Of a stretch of 20,778 nt of DNA, positions 13,407-20,662 are shown one piece after another; the stretch's first letter is position 1, and every line of letters begins with the position of its first letter. Below the pieces are notes generated by a model. The model made no database searches and was not told the origin of the DNA. It worked only from the letters and a program-made list of their open reading frames with translations. The stretch is taken from contig JAZNNI010000057.1 of NCBI GenBank assembly GCA_045580145.1, positions 1 to 20,778 on the forward strand. Reading direction: 5' to 3'. The DNA is from UBA1738 sp045580145 (GTDB lineage: Bacteria; Bacillota; Clostridia; UBA1381). Made by a program: the position numbers and the translations under genes.

Positions 13407-13592
13407 ATGGCAAAAAGATCTATGGTTGTTAAACAACAGAGAAAGCCTAAGCATTCAACTCAGAGCTATTCAAGATGCAAAATCTGCGGCAGACCTCACG
13501 CATATTTGAGAAAATTCGGTATTTGCCGTATCTGCTTCAGAGAACTGGCTTACAAGGGTCAGATTCCTGGCGTTAAGAAAGCAAGTTGGTAA
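13407..13592 (+). CDS. rpsN: Small ribosomal subunit protein uS14, type Z (zinc form)
   Basis: 30S head protein. The short 61-residue zinc form has C24-x2-C27-x12-C40-x2-C43 and the C-terminal GQIPGVKKASW. This form is typical of Gram-positive primary operons, in contrast to the longer zinc-independent paralog induced on zinc starvation. AAGGAGG is 9 bases upstream. Confidence 0.97.
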   Translation: MAKRSMVVKQQRKPKHSTQSYSRCKICGRPHAYLRKFGICRICFRELAYKGQIPGVKKASW

Positions 13593-13599
13593 TCCGGTT

Positions 13600-13665
13600 T
13601 CGGGATGCTTAAAGCTTATCCCGAGCGGTATATAGGTAAAACAATCGATTCCCGATATATTTCGG
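13600..13665 (+). other. Hairpins in the rpsN-rpsH gap
   Basis: TCGGGAT (13600-13606) pairs perfectly with ATCCCGA (13618-13624) around an 11-base loop. A second small hairpin, CCGA (13652-13655) with TCGG (13662-13665), overlaps the start of the GGAAGGAGG ribosome binding site of rpsH. There is no T tract, so termination is unlikely. Confidence 0.5.
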
Positions 13666-13680
13666 AAGGAGGTAAATATA

Positions 13681-14079
13681 ATGCAAATAACTGATCCGAT
13701 CGCAGATATGTTGACACGTATCAGAAATGCAAACACTGCAAAGCACGAAACAGTTGACATTCCTGCGTCTAATATGAAGAAAGCTATTGCTGAAATCCTG
13801 AATAATGAAGGCTACATTAAGGGCTATCAGATTATTGAGGACGGAAAGCAGGGTGTTATAAGAGTAACACTTAAGTATGGTGCTAACAAGGAAAAGGTTA
13901 TCAGCGGTATCAAGAGAGTTTCTAAGCCTGGTCTTAGAATGTATGCTCCGGCTGATGAGCTTCCAAGAGTTTTGAAGGGACTGGGAATTGCAATCATCTC
14001 AACTTCAAAGGGCATTATGACAGACAAAGAGGCAAGAGCTCAGCACATCGGCGGCGAAGTTCTCGCATTTGTTTGGTAA
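13681..14079 (+). CDS. rpsH: Small ribosomal subunit protein uS8
   Basis: Central-domain 16S rRNA-binding protein; in E. coli it also represses the spc operon. 132 residues with MQITDPIADMLTRIRNAN, RVSKPGLRMYAPADELPRVLKGLGIAIISTSKGIMTD and the C-terminal GGEVLAFVW. GGAAGGAGG is 8 bases upstream. It lies between two hairpin-bearing gaps (88 and 65 bases), which is notable for a known regulator. Confidence 0.97.
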   Translation: MQITDPIADMLTRIRNANTAKHETVDIPASNMKKAIAEILNNEGYIKGYQIIEDGKQGVIRVTLKYGANKEKVISGIKRVSKPGLRMYAPADELPRVLKGLGIAIISTSKGIMTDKEARAQHIGGEVLAFVW

Positions 14080-14089
14080 AATAAAATCG

Positions 14090-14117
14090 TTTTGTGTTAT
14101 TTCCTGAAAGCACAAAA
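14090..14117 (+). other. Hairpin in the rpsH-rplF gap
   Basis: TTTTGTG (14090-14096) pairs perfectly with CACAAAA (14111-14117); a T-G and a T-A pair can extend it inward. The loop is 10-14 bases. It ends 13 bases before the rplF AAGGAGG. Confidence 0.5.
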
Positions 14118-14144
14118 TCTGAAAATTTTTAAGGAGGAAAAACT

Positions 14145-14693
14145 ATGTCAAGAATAGGTAAAATGCCTATACCGGTACCTGCTGGTGTTACGGTTACAAT
14201 AGGCACTGGCAATGAAGTTACAGTTAAGGGTCCAAACGGCACACTTTCAAGAACACTTCATGCTGATATGATTATTAAGAACGAAAACAACGAAATTATC
14301 GTTGAGCGTCCGTCAGAAGAGAAGATGCACAAGGCTCTTCACGGTCTGACAAGAACTTTGATAAACAATATGGTAGTTGGTGTAACAACAGGTTTTACTA
14401 AGGAACTTGAAATCAACGGTGTTGGTTACAGAGCACAGATGCAGGGTAAGAAGCTTGTACTGAGCCTTGGTTATTCACATCCGGTTGAGTACGAAGCAGA
14501 AGAAGGCATCACAATCGAAGTTCCGGCTCCTAACAAAATCTTGGTTAAGGGTGCAAATAAGGAACGTGTTGGTGCAGTTGCTGCTAAAATCAGAGAGTAC
14601 AGAATGCCAGAGCCATATAAGGGCAAGGGTATCAAGTATATTGATGAGGTTATCAGACGTAAAGAAGGTAAAGCGGGAGCTAAGAAGAAATAA
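14145..14693 (+). CDS. rplF: Large ribosomal subunit protein uL6
   Basis: Late 50S protein near the sarcin-ricin loop and factor-binding site. 182 residues in two repeated domains: MSRIGKMPIPVPAGVTV, then GFTKELEINGVGYRAQMQGKKLVLSLGYSHPV, and the C-terminal signature PEPYKGKGIKYIDEVIRRKEGKAGAKKK. AAGGAGG is 7 bases upstream. Confidence 0.97.
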   Translation: MSRIGKMPIPVPAGVTVTIGTGNEVTVKGPNGTLSRTLHADMIIKNENNEIIVERPSEEKMHKALHGLTRTLINNMVVGVTTGFTKELEINGVGYRAQMQGKKLVLSLGYSHPVEYEAEEGITIEVPAPNKILVKGANKERVGAVAAKIREYRMPEPYKGKGIKYIDEVIRRKEGKAGAKKK

Positions 14694-14712
14694 TAGGAAG
14701 GAGTGTTCTTAA

Positions 14713-15072
14713 ATGATAAACAAAAAAAGTAGTAATGTTTCAAGACTTAAACGTCACCAGAGAGTCAGAAAGAACATCTCCGGCAGCGCGGAGAGACCTC
14801 GTCTGAACGTTTATAGAAGCTTAAATCACATTTATGCTCAGATTATAGATGACACAAAGGGTATCACCTTAGTTAGTGCTTCAAGCCTGGATAAGGACTT
14901 CACAGGTTACGGCGGAAATATCGAGGGTGCAAAGGCTGTCGGTATGCTAGTAGCTAAAAAGGCTTTGGAAAAGGGTATTAAAGCCGTTGTATTCGACAGA
15001 GGCGGATACATTTATCACGGTAGAGTTGCAGCTCTTGCAGAAGGTGCAAGAGAAGGCGGCTTGGAATTCTAA
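14713..15072 (+). CDS. rplR: Large ribosomal subunit protein uL18
   Basis: 5S rRNA-binding protein. 119 residues with a basic N-terminus RLKRHQRVRKNISGSAERPRLNVYRS, HIYAQIIDD and the C-terminal VVFDRGGYIYHGRVAALAEGAREGGLEF. An AGGAAGGAG site lies 8 bases upstream. The gap to rpsE is 18 bases. Confidence 0.97.
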   Translation: MINKKSSNVSRLKRHQRVRKNISGSAERPRLNVYRSLNHIYAQIIDDTKGITLVSASSLDKDFTGYGGNIEGAKAVGMLVAKKALEKGIKAVVFDRGGYIYHGRVAALAEGAREGGLEF

Positions 15073-15090
15073 TTAAAGGAGGAAAAACTT

Positions 15091-15594
15091 GTGGCTGAAA
15101 GAATAGATGCATCAACTCTCGACTTACAGGAGAAGTTGGTTGAAATTAATCGTGTTTCTAAGACTGTAAAGGGCGGTAGAACAATGCGTTTCTCAGCATT
15201 GATGGTAGTCGGCGACGGCAACGGTCATGTAGGCTGCGGAACAGGTAAGGCTGCTGAAATCCCTGACGCTATCAGAAAGGGTATTGAAGATGCTAAGAAG
15301 AATATGGTTACCGTTGCTTTAAAGGATACAACAATTACACACGAAACTATCGGTGAGTACGGTGCAGGAAGAGTACTTTTAAAGCCTGCTAAGGAAGGTA
15401 CCGGAGTTATCGCCGGCGGTGCAGTAAGAGCAGTTGTTGAGCTTGCCGGAATTAAGGATATCAGAACAAAATGCCTGCGTTCTAACAACAAGAAAAACGT
15501 TGTTAAGGCTACAATCGCCGGTCTTGCGAACTTGAAGGAAGCTGATGCTGTTGCAAAGCTCCGTGGCAAGGACGTTGACCAAATCATAGGTTAA
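15091..15594 (+). CDS. rpsE: Small ribosomal subunit protein uS5
   Basis: Part of the 30S mRNA entry site; influences decoding fidelity and spectinomycin response. 167 residues with KTVKGGRTMRFSALMVVGDGNGHVG, including the intact loop at the position linked to spectinomycin resistance, and the C-terminal GAGRVLLKPAKEGTGVIAGGAVRAVVELAGI. It starts at GTG, with AAAGGAGG 8 bases upstream. Confidence 0.97.
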   Translation: MAERIDASTLDLQEKLVEINRVSKTVKGGRTMRFSALMVVGDGNGHVGCGTGKAAEIPDAIRKGIEDAKKNMVTVALKDTTITHETIGEYGAGRVLLKPAKEGTGVIAGGAVRAVVELAGIKDIRTKCLRSNNKKNVVKATIAGLANLKEADAVAKLRGKDVDQIIG

Positions 15595-15607
15595 GGAGGC
15601 CAGCATT

Positions 15608-15781
15608 ATGTTAAAGGTTAAATTAGTAAAAAGCACAATTGGTTGCAAGAAAGACCAGATTGCAACAGTTGCAGCTTTGGGACTAAAGAAGATCAGAGAT
15701 GTTAAAGAACACAAAGATACACCTCAAGTAAGAGGTATGATAAACAAAGTTTCTCATCTTGTAGAGGTTGAGGAAAACTAA
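15608..15781 (+). CDS. rpmD: Large ribosomal subunit protein uL30
   Basis: Small 50S protein found in many bacteria. The 57-residue product starts MLKVKLVKSTIGCKKDQ and contains TVAALGLKKIRDVKEHKDTPQVRGMINKV, the characteristic L30 core. AAGGAGG overlaps the rpsE stop and lies 8 bases before the ATG. Its place between rpsE and rplO is conserved. Confidence 0.96.
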   Translation: MLKVKLVKSTIGCKKDQIATVAALGLKKIRDVKEHKDTPQVRGMINKVSHLVEVEEN

Positions 15782-15811
15782 GGTTAAATTGACAAGAAGG
15801 AGGTGTAGCAA

Positions 15812-16252
15812 ATGAGATTAGACGAACTTAAGCCAACAGAGGGTTCAAGATTTGCTGTCAAAAGAGTGGGCAGAGGTATCGGTTCAGGAACTGGTAAAAC
15901 CTCGGGTAAAGGTCATAAGGGTCAGAATGCTCGTTCAGGCGGCGGTGTAAGACCGGGCTTTGAAGGCGGACAGATGCCACTTTACAGACGTTTGCCAAAA
16001 CGTGGATTTACAAATATATTTGCTAAACAGTATGTTACAATCAATGTTGAAGTTTTAGAGAAATTCGAAAACGGTCAAGAAGTAACAGCTGAAACTTTGA
16101 AGGAAGCTGGAATTATTTCTAAGACTCTTGACGGAGTTAAGATTTTAGGACGTGGCGAGCTTACAAAGAGCCTTAATGTTAAGGTAGCAAATTATACTGC
16201 ATCAGCTAAGGAAAAGATCGAAAAGGCCGGTGGAAAGGCAGAGGTGATCTAA
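15812..16252 (+). CDS. rplO: Large ribosomal subunit protein uL15
   Basis: Late-assembling 50S protein. 146 residues: MRLDELKPTEGSR, a glycine-rich basic extension RVGRGIGSGTGKTSGKGHKGQNARSGGGVRPGFEGGQMPLYRRLPKRGF, and a C-terminal globular domain with VKILGRGELTKSLNVKVANYTASAKEKIEKAGG. AAGGAGG is 8 bases upstream. One base separates its stop from secY. Confidence 0.97.
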   Translation: MRLDELKPTEGSRFAVKRVGRGIGSGTGKTSGKGHKGQNARSGGGVRPGFEGGQMPLYRRLPKRGFTNIFAKQYVTINVEVLEKFENGQEVTAETLKEAGIISKTLDGVKILGRGELTKSLNVKVANYTASAKEKIEKAGGKAEVI

Positions 16253-16253
16253 T

Positions 16254-17585
16254 ATGTTTAATACAATTAGAAATGCTTTTAAAATTCCGGAGCTTAGAAA
16301 AAAGCTGTGGTTCACACTTTTTATGATGATAGTGTTCAGATTCGGTGCACACATTCCTGTACCTTATCTTTCAAGAGAAGCTATGGAAGCTTTTATGGGA
16401 AACGGAACAGACCTTTTCTCACTCTTTAATGTGTTTACAGGTGGTGCGTTTGCAAATGCAACCGTTATGGCACTTGGTGTATCACCATACATCAATGCAT
16501 CAATCATTGTTCAGCTTTTAGCTGTTGCAATCCCAGCCCTTGAAAGACTCTCAAAAGAAGGTCTTGAGGGAAGAAAGAAATTAAACAAAATTACAAGATA
16601 TTTAGGTATCGTTCTTGCATTTGTTCAGGGTGCGGGACTTTATGTAACACTTCACAACATCGGTGTTGAAAATAGTATTACAGCTATTCAGAACGAAAGT
16701 GTGCTGACATTCTTTGTAATCACACTTACATTCACAGCAGGTACTGCTTTCATCGTATGGCTTGGTGAACAGATTACAGAAAAGGGTATTGGAAACGGTG
16801 TTTCCCTTATCATCTTTGCAGGTATCATTTCAAGCATTCCGTCAGGAATCGTTACTATCTACAACAGCCTTTTGGCAAGCGGTGTAAGATCAATAGGAAA
16901 TATCATTCTTGCAGCGTGCATACTTGTAGTAGCAATTTTAGCTATCGTATTGGTAGTACTGTTTGATACTGCAGAAAGAAGAATCCCTGTTCAGTATGCA
17001 AAACGTGTTGTAGGAAGAAAGATGTACGGTGGACAGAGCACAAACATTCCGATTAAGGTTGTTATGGGTGGTGTTATGCCAATCATCTTCGCATCAAGCA
17101 TTATGGCTTTCCCTGCAACAATCGTAAGACTTGCATCAAGCGGAAATCTCCCGACAGCAGGATTCTGGTGGAGAGTTTTAGGATGCTTGACAGCAGGCTA
17201 TGGCCCAGCTTGGACAGATGCTGTTTACTCAGTAATCTACTTCCTGCTCATTATATTCTTCACATATTTCTATTCGTCAATTCAGTTCAATCCGATTGAA
17301 ATGACTAATAATATGAAGAAGTCGGGCGGATATATCCCTGGTTACAGACCAGGTAAGCCAACAAGTGATTATATCGCAAAGGTTGCTCAAAGACTTAACT
17401 TAACAGGTGCAATATTCCTTGGAATCATTGCGATACTTCCTGTAGTTGTCGGTGCAGTATTCGGAATTCCGGGTCTGCAGCTTGGCGGAACATCACTTCT
17501 CATTATGGAAGGTGTTGCTCTTGAGTCTGTAAGACAGATAGAATCACAGATGGTTATGAGAAACTATAAAGGATTTTTAGGATAA
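16254..17585 (+). CDS. secY: Protein translocase subunit SecY
   Basis: Channel of the Sec translocon in the cytoplasmic membrane. 443 residues with a cytoplasmic start (MFNTIRNAFKIPELRKK), the HIPVPYLS plug-region entry and about ten hydrophobic spans. The cytosolic loops that contact SecA and the ribosome include AERRIPVQYAKRVVGRKMYGGQ and the YIPGYRPGKPT segment. An AGAGGTGATC site, close to the full anti-Shine-Dalgarno complement, lies inside the end of rplO and couples the genes. Followed by adk after 21 bases. Confidence 0.97.
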   Translation: MFNTIRNAFKIPELRKKLWFTLFMMIVFRFGAHIPVPYLSREAMEAFMGNGTDLFSLFNVFTGGAFANATVMALGVSPYINASIIVQLLAVAIPALERLSKEGLEGRKKLNKITRYLGIVLAFVQGAGLYVTLHNIGVENSITAIQNESVLTFFVITLTFTAGTAFIVWLGEQITEKGIGNGVSLIIFAGIISSIPSGIVTIYNSLLASGVRSIGNIILAACILVVAILAIVLVVLFDTAERRIPVQYAKRVVGRKMYGGQSTNIPIKVVMGGVMPIIFASSIMAFPATIVRLASSGNLPTAGFWWRVLGCLTAGYGPAWTDAVYSVIYFLLIIFFTYFYSSIQFNPIEMTNNMKKSGGYIPGYRPGKPTSDYIAKVAQRLNLTGAIFLGIIAILPVVVGAVFGIPGLQLGGTSLLIMEGVALESVRQIESQMVMRNYKGFLG

Positions 17586-17606
17586 AGACAGAAAGGCGGC
17601 AAATAT

Positions 17607-18248
17607 ATGAAGCTTATACTACTTGGACCACCGGGCGCCGGCAAAGGAACTCAAGCAGAAGTATTAACGAAACAGTTTGGCATTGAAACTATTTCGACGG
17701 GTGTAATGTTAAGAGCTGCCATAAGAGAGGGTACAGAGCTTGGAATACTTGCAAAGCAGTATATTGATGAGGGAAAACTCGTACCTGATGAAGTTGTAGT
17801 CGGAATTGTTAAGGATAGACTTTCAAAGGACGACTGCAAAAATGGATTTATTCTTGATGGTTTTCCAAGAACTATCGCACAAGCTGAAGCGTTAGATAGT
17901 GCAGGTATAGAGATTGACAAGGTTCTCTCTTTGGAAGTTGATGACGAAATAATAGTTGAAAGACTTACAGGAAGAAGAGAATGTAAAACTTGCGGAACTC
18001 CATACCACATTAAAAACAAACCGGTTCCTGCTGATGGAAAATGTACGGTTTGCGGTGGAACAGAGATTATTCAGCGTGCTGACGATAATGAGGAAACAAT
18101 CAGAAATCGCATTGAGGTTTATCATGAACAGACAGAGCCAATAAAAGAATACTACGCTGCCAAAGGTAAAGTAGTAAGTGTAGACAGCTCAAAAACTGTT
18201 GAAGACACCAATGCAGCTGTCAACAAGGCCCTTGGAATTCAAAAGTAG
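17607..18248 (+). CDS. adk: Adenylate kinase, zinc-LID form
   Basis: Interconverts ATP + AMP and 2 ADP. 213 residues with the P-loop GPPGAGKGTQ at 7-16, AMP-binding LDGFPRT at 83-89, and a long LID domain holding four cysteines, C126-x2-C129 and C146-x2-C149, as in zinc-stabilised Gram-positive enzymes. The LID arginines RADDNEETIRNR follow. An AAAGGCGG site is 9 bases upstream. Linkage to secY and map is conserved in Firmicutes. Confidence 0.97.
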   Translation: MKLILLGPPGAGKGTQAEVLTKQFGIETISTGVMLRAAIREGTELGILAKQYIDEGKLVPDEVVVGIVKDRLSKDDCKNGFILDGFPRTIAQAEALDSAGIEIDKVLSLEVDDEIIVERLTGRRECKTCGTPYHIKNKPVPADGKCTVCGGTEIIQRADDNEETIRNRIEVYHEQTEPIKEYYAAKGKVVSVDSSKTVEDTNAAVNKALGIQK

Positions 18249-18256
18249 GAGAAGCA

Positions 18257-19003
18257 ATGATTACTATAAAATCAAAGTCTGAAATTGAAAAAATGCGAAT
18301 AGCTGGAAAAATTACAGGCGATGCATTACGATTAATAGAAAAACATATCAAACCTGGAGTATCAACTCTTGAGCTTGATAAGATTGCTTATGACTTTATA
18401 AAAAAACAAGGTGCCACACCGTCTTTTCTGAACTATAATGGTTTTCCGGGAAGTATATGTGCATCACCCAATAGTTGGGTGGTTCACGGTATCCCGTCAA
18501 AGAATGTAGTGTTAAAAGAGGGCGACATTATAAGCATTGATATGGGAGCCTGCAAGGATGGTTACCATAGCGATGCAGCGAGAACCTTTGCTGTCGGAGA
18601 AATTTCCGATGAAGCTAAAAGACTTATAGATGTAACCCGCCAAAGCTTCTTTGAAGGAATAAAATATGCAACGCACGGCGCAAAACTTGGAGACGTGTCT
18701 GCGGCAATTCAGGAATATGTTGAAAAAAACGGTTATTCGGTTGTACGAGATTTAGTTGGTCACGGCATCGGCAAAAAGCTTCATGAAGACCCAAATGTTC
18801 CAAATTTCGGACATAAGGGCAAAGGCGTGAGGCTTGCAGCCGGTATGACAATAGCAGTCGAGCCTATGGTTAACCAAGGCGAGTATGATATAGTCGTTTT
18901 AGAAGATGACTGGACCTGCGAAACAGAGGACGGAAGCCTGTCGGCACATTATGAAAACACAATCCATATTACAAAAGGTGAATGTGAAATTTTAACACTG
19001 TAA
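18257..19003 (+). CDS. map: Methionine aminopeptidase type I
   Basis: Removes N-terminal methionine from new proteins. 248 residues, pita-bread fold. All five metal ligands are visible: D95 (IDMG), D106 (HSDAARTF), H169 (GHGIG), E202 (VEPM) and E233 (HYENT), plus the substrate-contacting H78 (VVHG). There is no N-terminal zinc-finger extension. The site AGGAG overlaps the adk stop, 5 bases before the ATG, a short spacing that suggests coupling. Confidence 0.97.
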   Translation: MITIKSKSEIEKMRIAGKITGDALRLIEKHIKPGVSTLELDKIAYDFIKKQGATPSFLNYNGFPGSICASPNSWVVHGIPSKNVVLKEGDIISIDMGACKDGYHSDAARTFAVGEISDEAKRLIDVTRQSFFEGIKYATHGAKLGDVSAAIQEYVEKNGYSVVRDLVGHGIGKKLHEDPNVPNFGHKGKGVRLAAGMTIAVEPMVNQGEYDIVVLEDDWTCETEDGSLSAHYENTIHITKGECEILTL

Positions 19004-19017
19004 GAGAGGGTTTCATA

Positions 19018-19254
19018 ATGGATATTTCGAGAGGAAGTCTGGTATATTCAAGAGCAGGCCGCGATAAAGGAACACTGTTTTTGGTAATTGCGACTGACGG
19101 CGAGTTTGTATATTTAACAGACGGTGATACACGAAGGGTAGAAAAACCCAAAAAGAAAAAGCTAAAGCACATAAATAAAACAAACACTGTTTTAGAGTTG
19201 GATTTTGGAAGTCTTACCGATTCAACGGTGCGTAAAGCTTTAGCAGAATTTTAA
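19018..19254 (+). CDS. KOW-domain RNA-binding protein (L14e/L6e/L27e-like)
   Basis: A 78-residue protein with an N-terminal KOW-like beta-barrel segment (DISRGSLVYSRAGRDKGTLFLVI) and a very basic middle (KPKKKKLKHINK). Small proteins annotated as KOW-domain or L14E/L6E/L27E-like occur at this place, between map and infA, in many Clostridia. The position among translation genes suggests ribosome or RNA binding, but no function is established from the sequence. AGAGAGGG lies just upstream. Confidence 0.8.
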   Translation: MDISRGSLVYSRAGRDKGTLFLVIATDGEFVYLTDGDTRRVEKPKKKKLKHINKTNTVLELDFGSLTDSTVRKALAEF

Positions 19255-19288
19255 AAGACGGTTTGGATATTGTTGGGAGGTAGTAGTT

Positions 19289-19507
19289 TTGGCAAAGGAT
19301 GATGTTTTAGAATTAGAAGGTACGGTTGTTGAAACCTTACCTAACGCTATGTTTAAGGTTGAGCTTGAAAACGGCCATCAGATTTTGGCACATATTTCAG
19401 GCAAGCTCCGAATGAACTTCATTAAGATTCTTCCGGGTGATAAGGTGACAATAGAAATGTCTCCATATGACCTTACAAGAGGTAGAATCACTTGGAGATC
19501 TAAATAA
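19289..19507 (+). CDS. infA: Translation initiation factor IF-1
   Basis: Binds the 30S A site during initiation. 72 residues, standard, an OB-fold with LELEGTVVETLPNAMFKVELENGHQILAHISGKLRMNFIKILPGDKV and the C-terminal SPYDLTRGRITWRSK. It starts with TTG: GGGAGG at 19275-19280 is 8 bases upstream, MAKDDVLELEG is the family start, and no in-frame ATG exists before residue 20. Its last codons and stop are partly duplicated just downstream (19511-19532). Confidence 0.95.
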   Translation: MAKDDVLELEGTVVETLPNAMFKVELENGHQILAHISGKLRMNFIKILPGDKVTIEMSPYDLTRGRITWRSK

Positions 19508-19532
19508 ATGTAGAATCCACTTGGAGAAATAA
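19483..19532 (+). repeat. Degenerate tandem duplication of the infA 3' end
   Basis: TAGAATCACTTGGAGA at 19483-19498 recurs as TAGAATCCACTTGGAGA at 19511-19527, each soon followed by AAATAA or AATAA. The first copy encodes the infA C-terminus and stop. The second is untranslated and runs into the rpmJ ribosome binding site. Confidence 0.85.
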
Positions 19533-19546
19533 GGAGGATAACGTAA

Positions 19547-19660
19547 ATGAAAGTACGTCCATCAGTAAAGCCTATTTGCGAAAAATGTAAAATCATTAAG
19601 CGCAAGGGCAAAATAATGGTAATTTGTGAGAACCCGAAACATAAACAAAAACAAGGCTGA
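19547..19660 (+). CDS. rpmJ: Large ribosomal subunit protein bL36, zinc form
   Basis: Smallest 50S protein. 37 residues: MKVRPSVKPICEKCK, then KRKGKIMVICENPKHKQKQG. The zinc ligands C11, C14, C27 and H32 are all present. AAGGAGG at 19531-19537 lies 9 bases upstream, at the end of the duplicated infA tail. The TGA stop overlaps the left arm of a large inverted repeat. Confidence 0.97.
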   Translation: MKVRPSVKPICEKCKIIKRKGKIMVICENPKHKQKQG

Positions 19661-19723
19661 TTTCAATTTTAAAATTTACAGAATGACCTAAAGAGGTTAT
19701 AATCCATAATTTTAAATGAAATC
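19659..19723. repeat. Imperfect 16-bp inverted repeat in the rpmJ-rpsM gap
   Basis: GATTTCAATTTTAAAATT (19659-19676) pairs with AATTTTAAATGAAATC (19708-19723): 16 base pairs with a two-base bulge at 19666-19667. The 31-base interior holds a smaller hairpin, ACCT-AAAG-AGGT (19686-19697), and the -10 TATAAT. No T tract follows. Confidence 0.8.
19675..19703 (+). promoter_or_regulatory. Internal promoter for the alpha operon
   Basis: -35 TTTACA (19675-19680), 17-base spacer, perfect -10 TATAAT (19698-19703). Transcription would start near 19710, 173 bases before rpsM. It could give rpsM-rpsK-rpsD and the genes beyond the window extra, independent expression. Confidence 0.65.
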
Positions 19724-19882
19724 AAAATGTATATGTTTGGTTATCACAATTTTGCAAGACAAGTTATTGTCTGCTTTAAGAAAGTTGTTATCAGCAGCTA
19801 AAGTGCGGCTGGCTTAAAAGGTGAAGCTTTAACTGCTTATAATATTAAAAATTGTGAGATTTATGCTAGTGGAGGTGTAATA
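19710..19882 (+). other. Structured leader of rpsM
   Basis: This gap carries no protein gene. It folds into GC-A-AGACAA (19754-19762) with TTGTCTGC (19767-19774) around a GTTA loop, one bulge. Further possible stems are CTTTA/TAAAG (19774-19778 with 19799-19803) and TTAAA/TTTAA (19814-19818 with 19828-19832). A weaker promoter, TTAAAA-18-TATAAT (19814-19843), is possible near rpsM. The E. coli rpsM leader is a target of S4; resemblance is positional only. Confidence 0.45.
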
Positions 19883-20251
19883 ATGGCTAGAATAGCAGGT
19901 GTTGACTTACCAAGAGAAAAAAGAGTTGAAATCGGTTTAACTTATATCTACGGTATCGGTCTTAAGACATCACAGAAGCTCCTTAAGGAGAACGATATTA
20001 ACCCTGATACCAGAGTTAAAGATTTAACAGAAGAGGAAGTAAACAAACTAAGAGAAGCTATCAACAACAACTATACAGTTGAAGGTGAGCTTAAAACACA
20101 AATCTCTCTTGACATCAAGAGACTTATGGAAATAGGTTGTTACAGAGGTGTTCGTCATAGAAAGGGACTTCCTGTAAGAGGACAGAACACAAAGAACAAC
20201 GCAAGGACAAGAAAAGGTCCAGCCAAGACAATGGCTAACAAAAAGAAGTAA
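19883..20251 (+). CDS. rpsM: Small ribosomal subunit protein uS13
   Basis: 30S head protein that contacts the P-site tRNA and L5. 122 residues: MARIAGVDLPREKRVEIGLTYIYGIG, a helix-two-turn-helix middle, and the basic tail GLPVRGQNTKNNARTRKGP ending in MANKKK. GGAGGTG lies just upstream. First gene of the alpha operon. Confidence 0.97.
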   Translation: MARIAGVDLPREKRVEIGLTYIYGIGLKTSQKLLKENDINPDTRVKDLTEEEVNKLREAINNNYTVEGELKTQISLDIKRLMEIGCYRGVRHRKGLPVRGQNTKNNARTRKGPAKTMANKKK

Positions 20252-20266
20252 AGGAGGTACTAAGCA

Positions 20267-20662
20267 ATGGCAAAAGTAGCAAAAAGAACTACACGTACAA
20301 AGCGTGTAAAAAAGAATATTGAAAAGGGAGCTGCTCACATTCGCTCTACTTTCAACAATACTATTGTTACAATTACTGATGTAAACGGTAATGCACTTTC
20401 TTGGGCTAGTGCCGGTGGTTTAGGCTTCCGTGGTTCTAAGAAGAGTACTCCGTTTGCTGCACAAACAGCGGCAGAGACAGCTGCTAAGGCTGCTATGGAA
20501 CATGGACTAAAGACTGTTGAAGTTTATGTTAAAGGCCCTGGTGCTGGCCGTGAAGCTGCAATTCGTGCACTTCAAGCCGCAGGTCTTGAAGTTACAATGA
20601 TCAAGGACGTAACTCCAATCCCTCATAACGGTTGTAGACCACCAAAGAGAAGAAGAGTATAA
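20267..20662 (+). CDS. rpsK: Small ribosomal subunit protein uS11
   Basis: 30S platform protein near the Shine-Dalgarno helix. 131 residues with AHIRSTFNNTIVTITDVNGNALSWASAGGLGFRGSKKSTPFAAQ, VEVYVKGPGAGREAAIRAL and the tail DVTPIPHNGCRPPKRRRV. AAAGGAGG overlaps the rpsM stop region. Its last codons form the left arm of a 9-bp hairpin. Confidence 0.97.
   Translation: MAKVAKRTTRTKRVKKNIEKGAAHIRSTFNNTIVTITDVNGNALSWASAGGLGFRGSKKSTPFAAQTAAETAAKAAMEHGLKTVEVYVKGPGAGREAAIRALQAAGLEVTMIKDVTPIPHNGCRPPKRRRV

Noticed and set aside
19728..19803. Possible 24-25-codon leader peptide before rpsM
   Set aside because: It begins at an ATG without a Shine-Dalgarno sequence and has no regulatory codon run; more likely chance.
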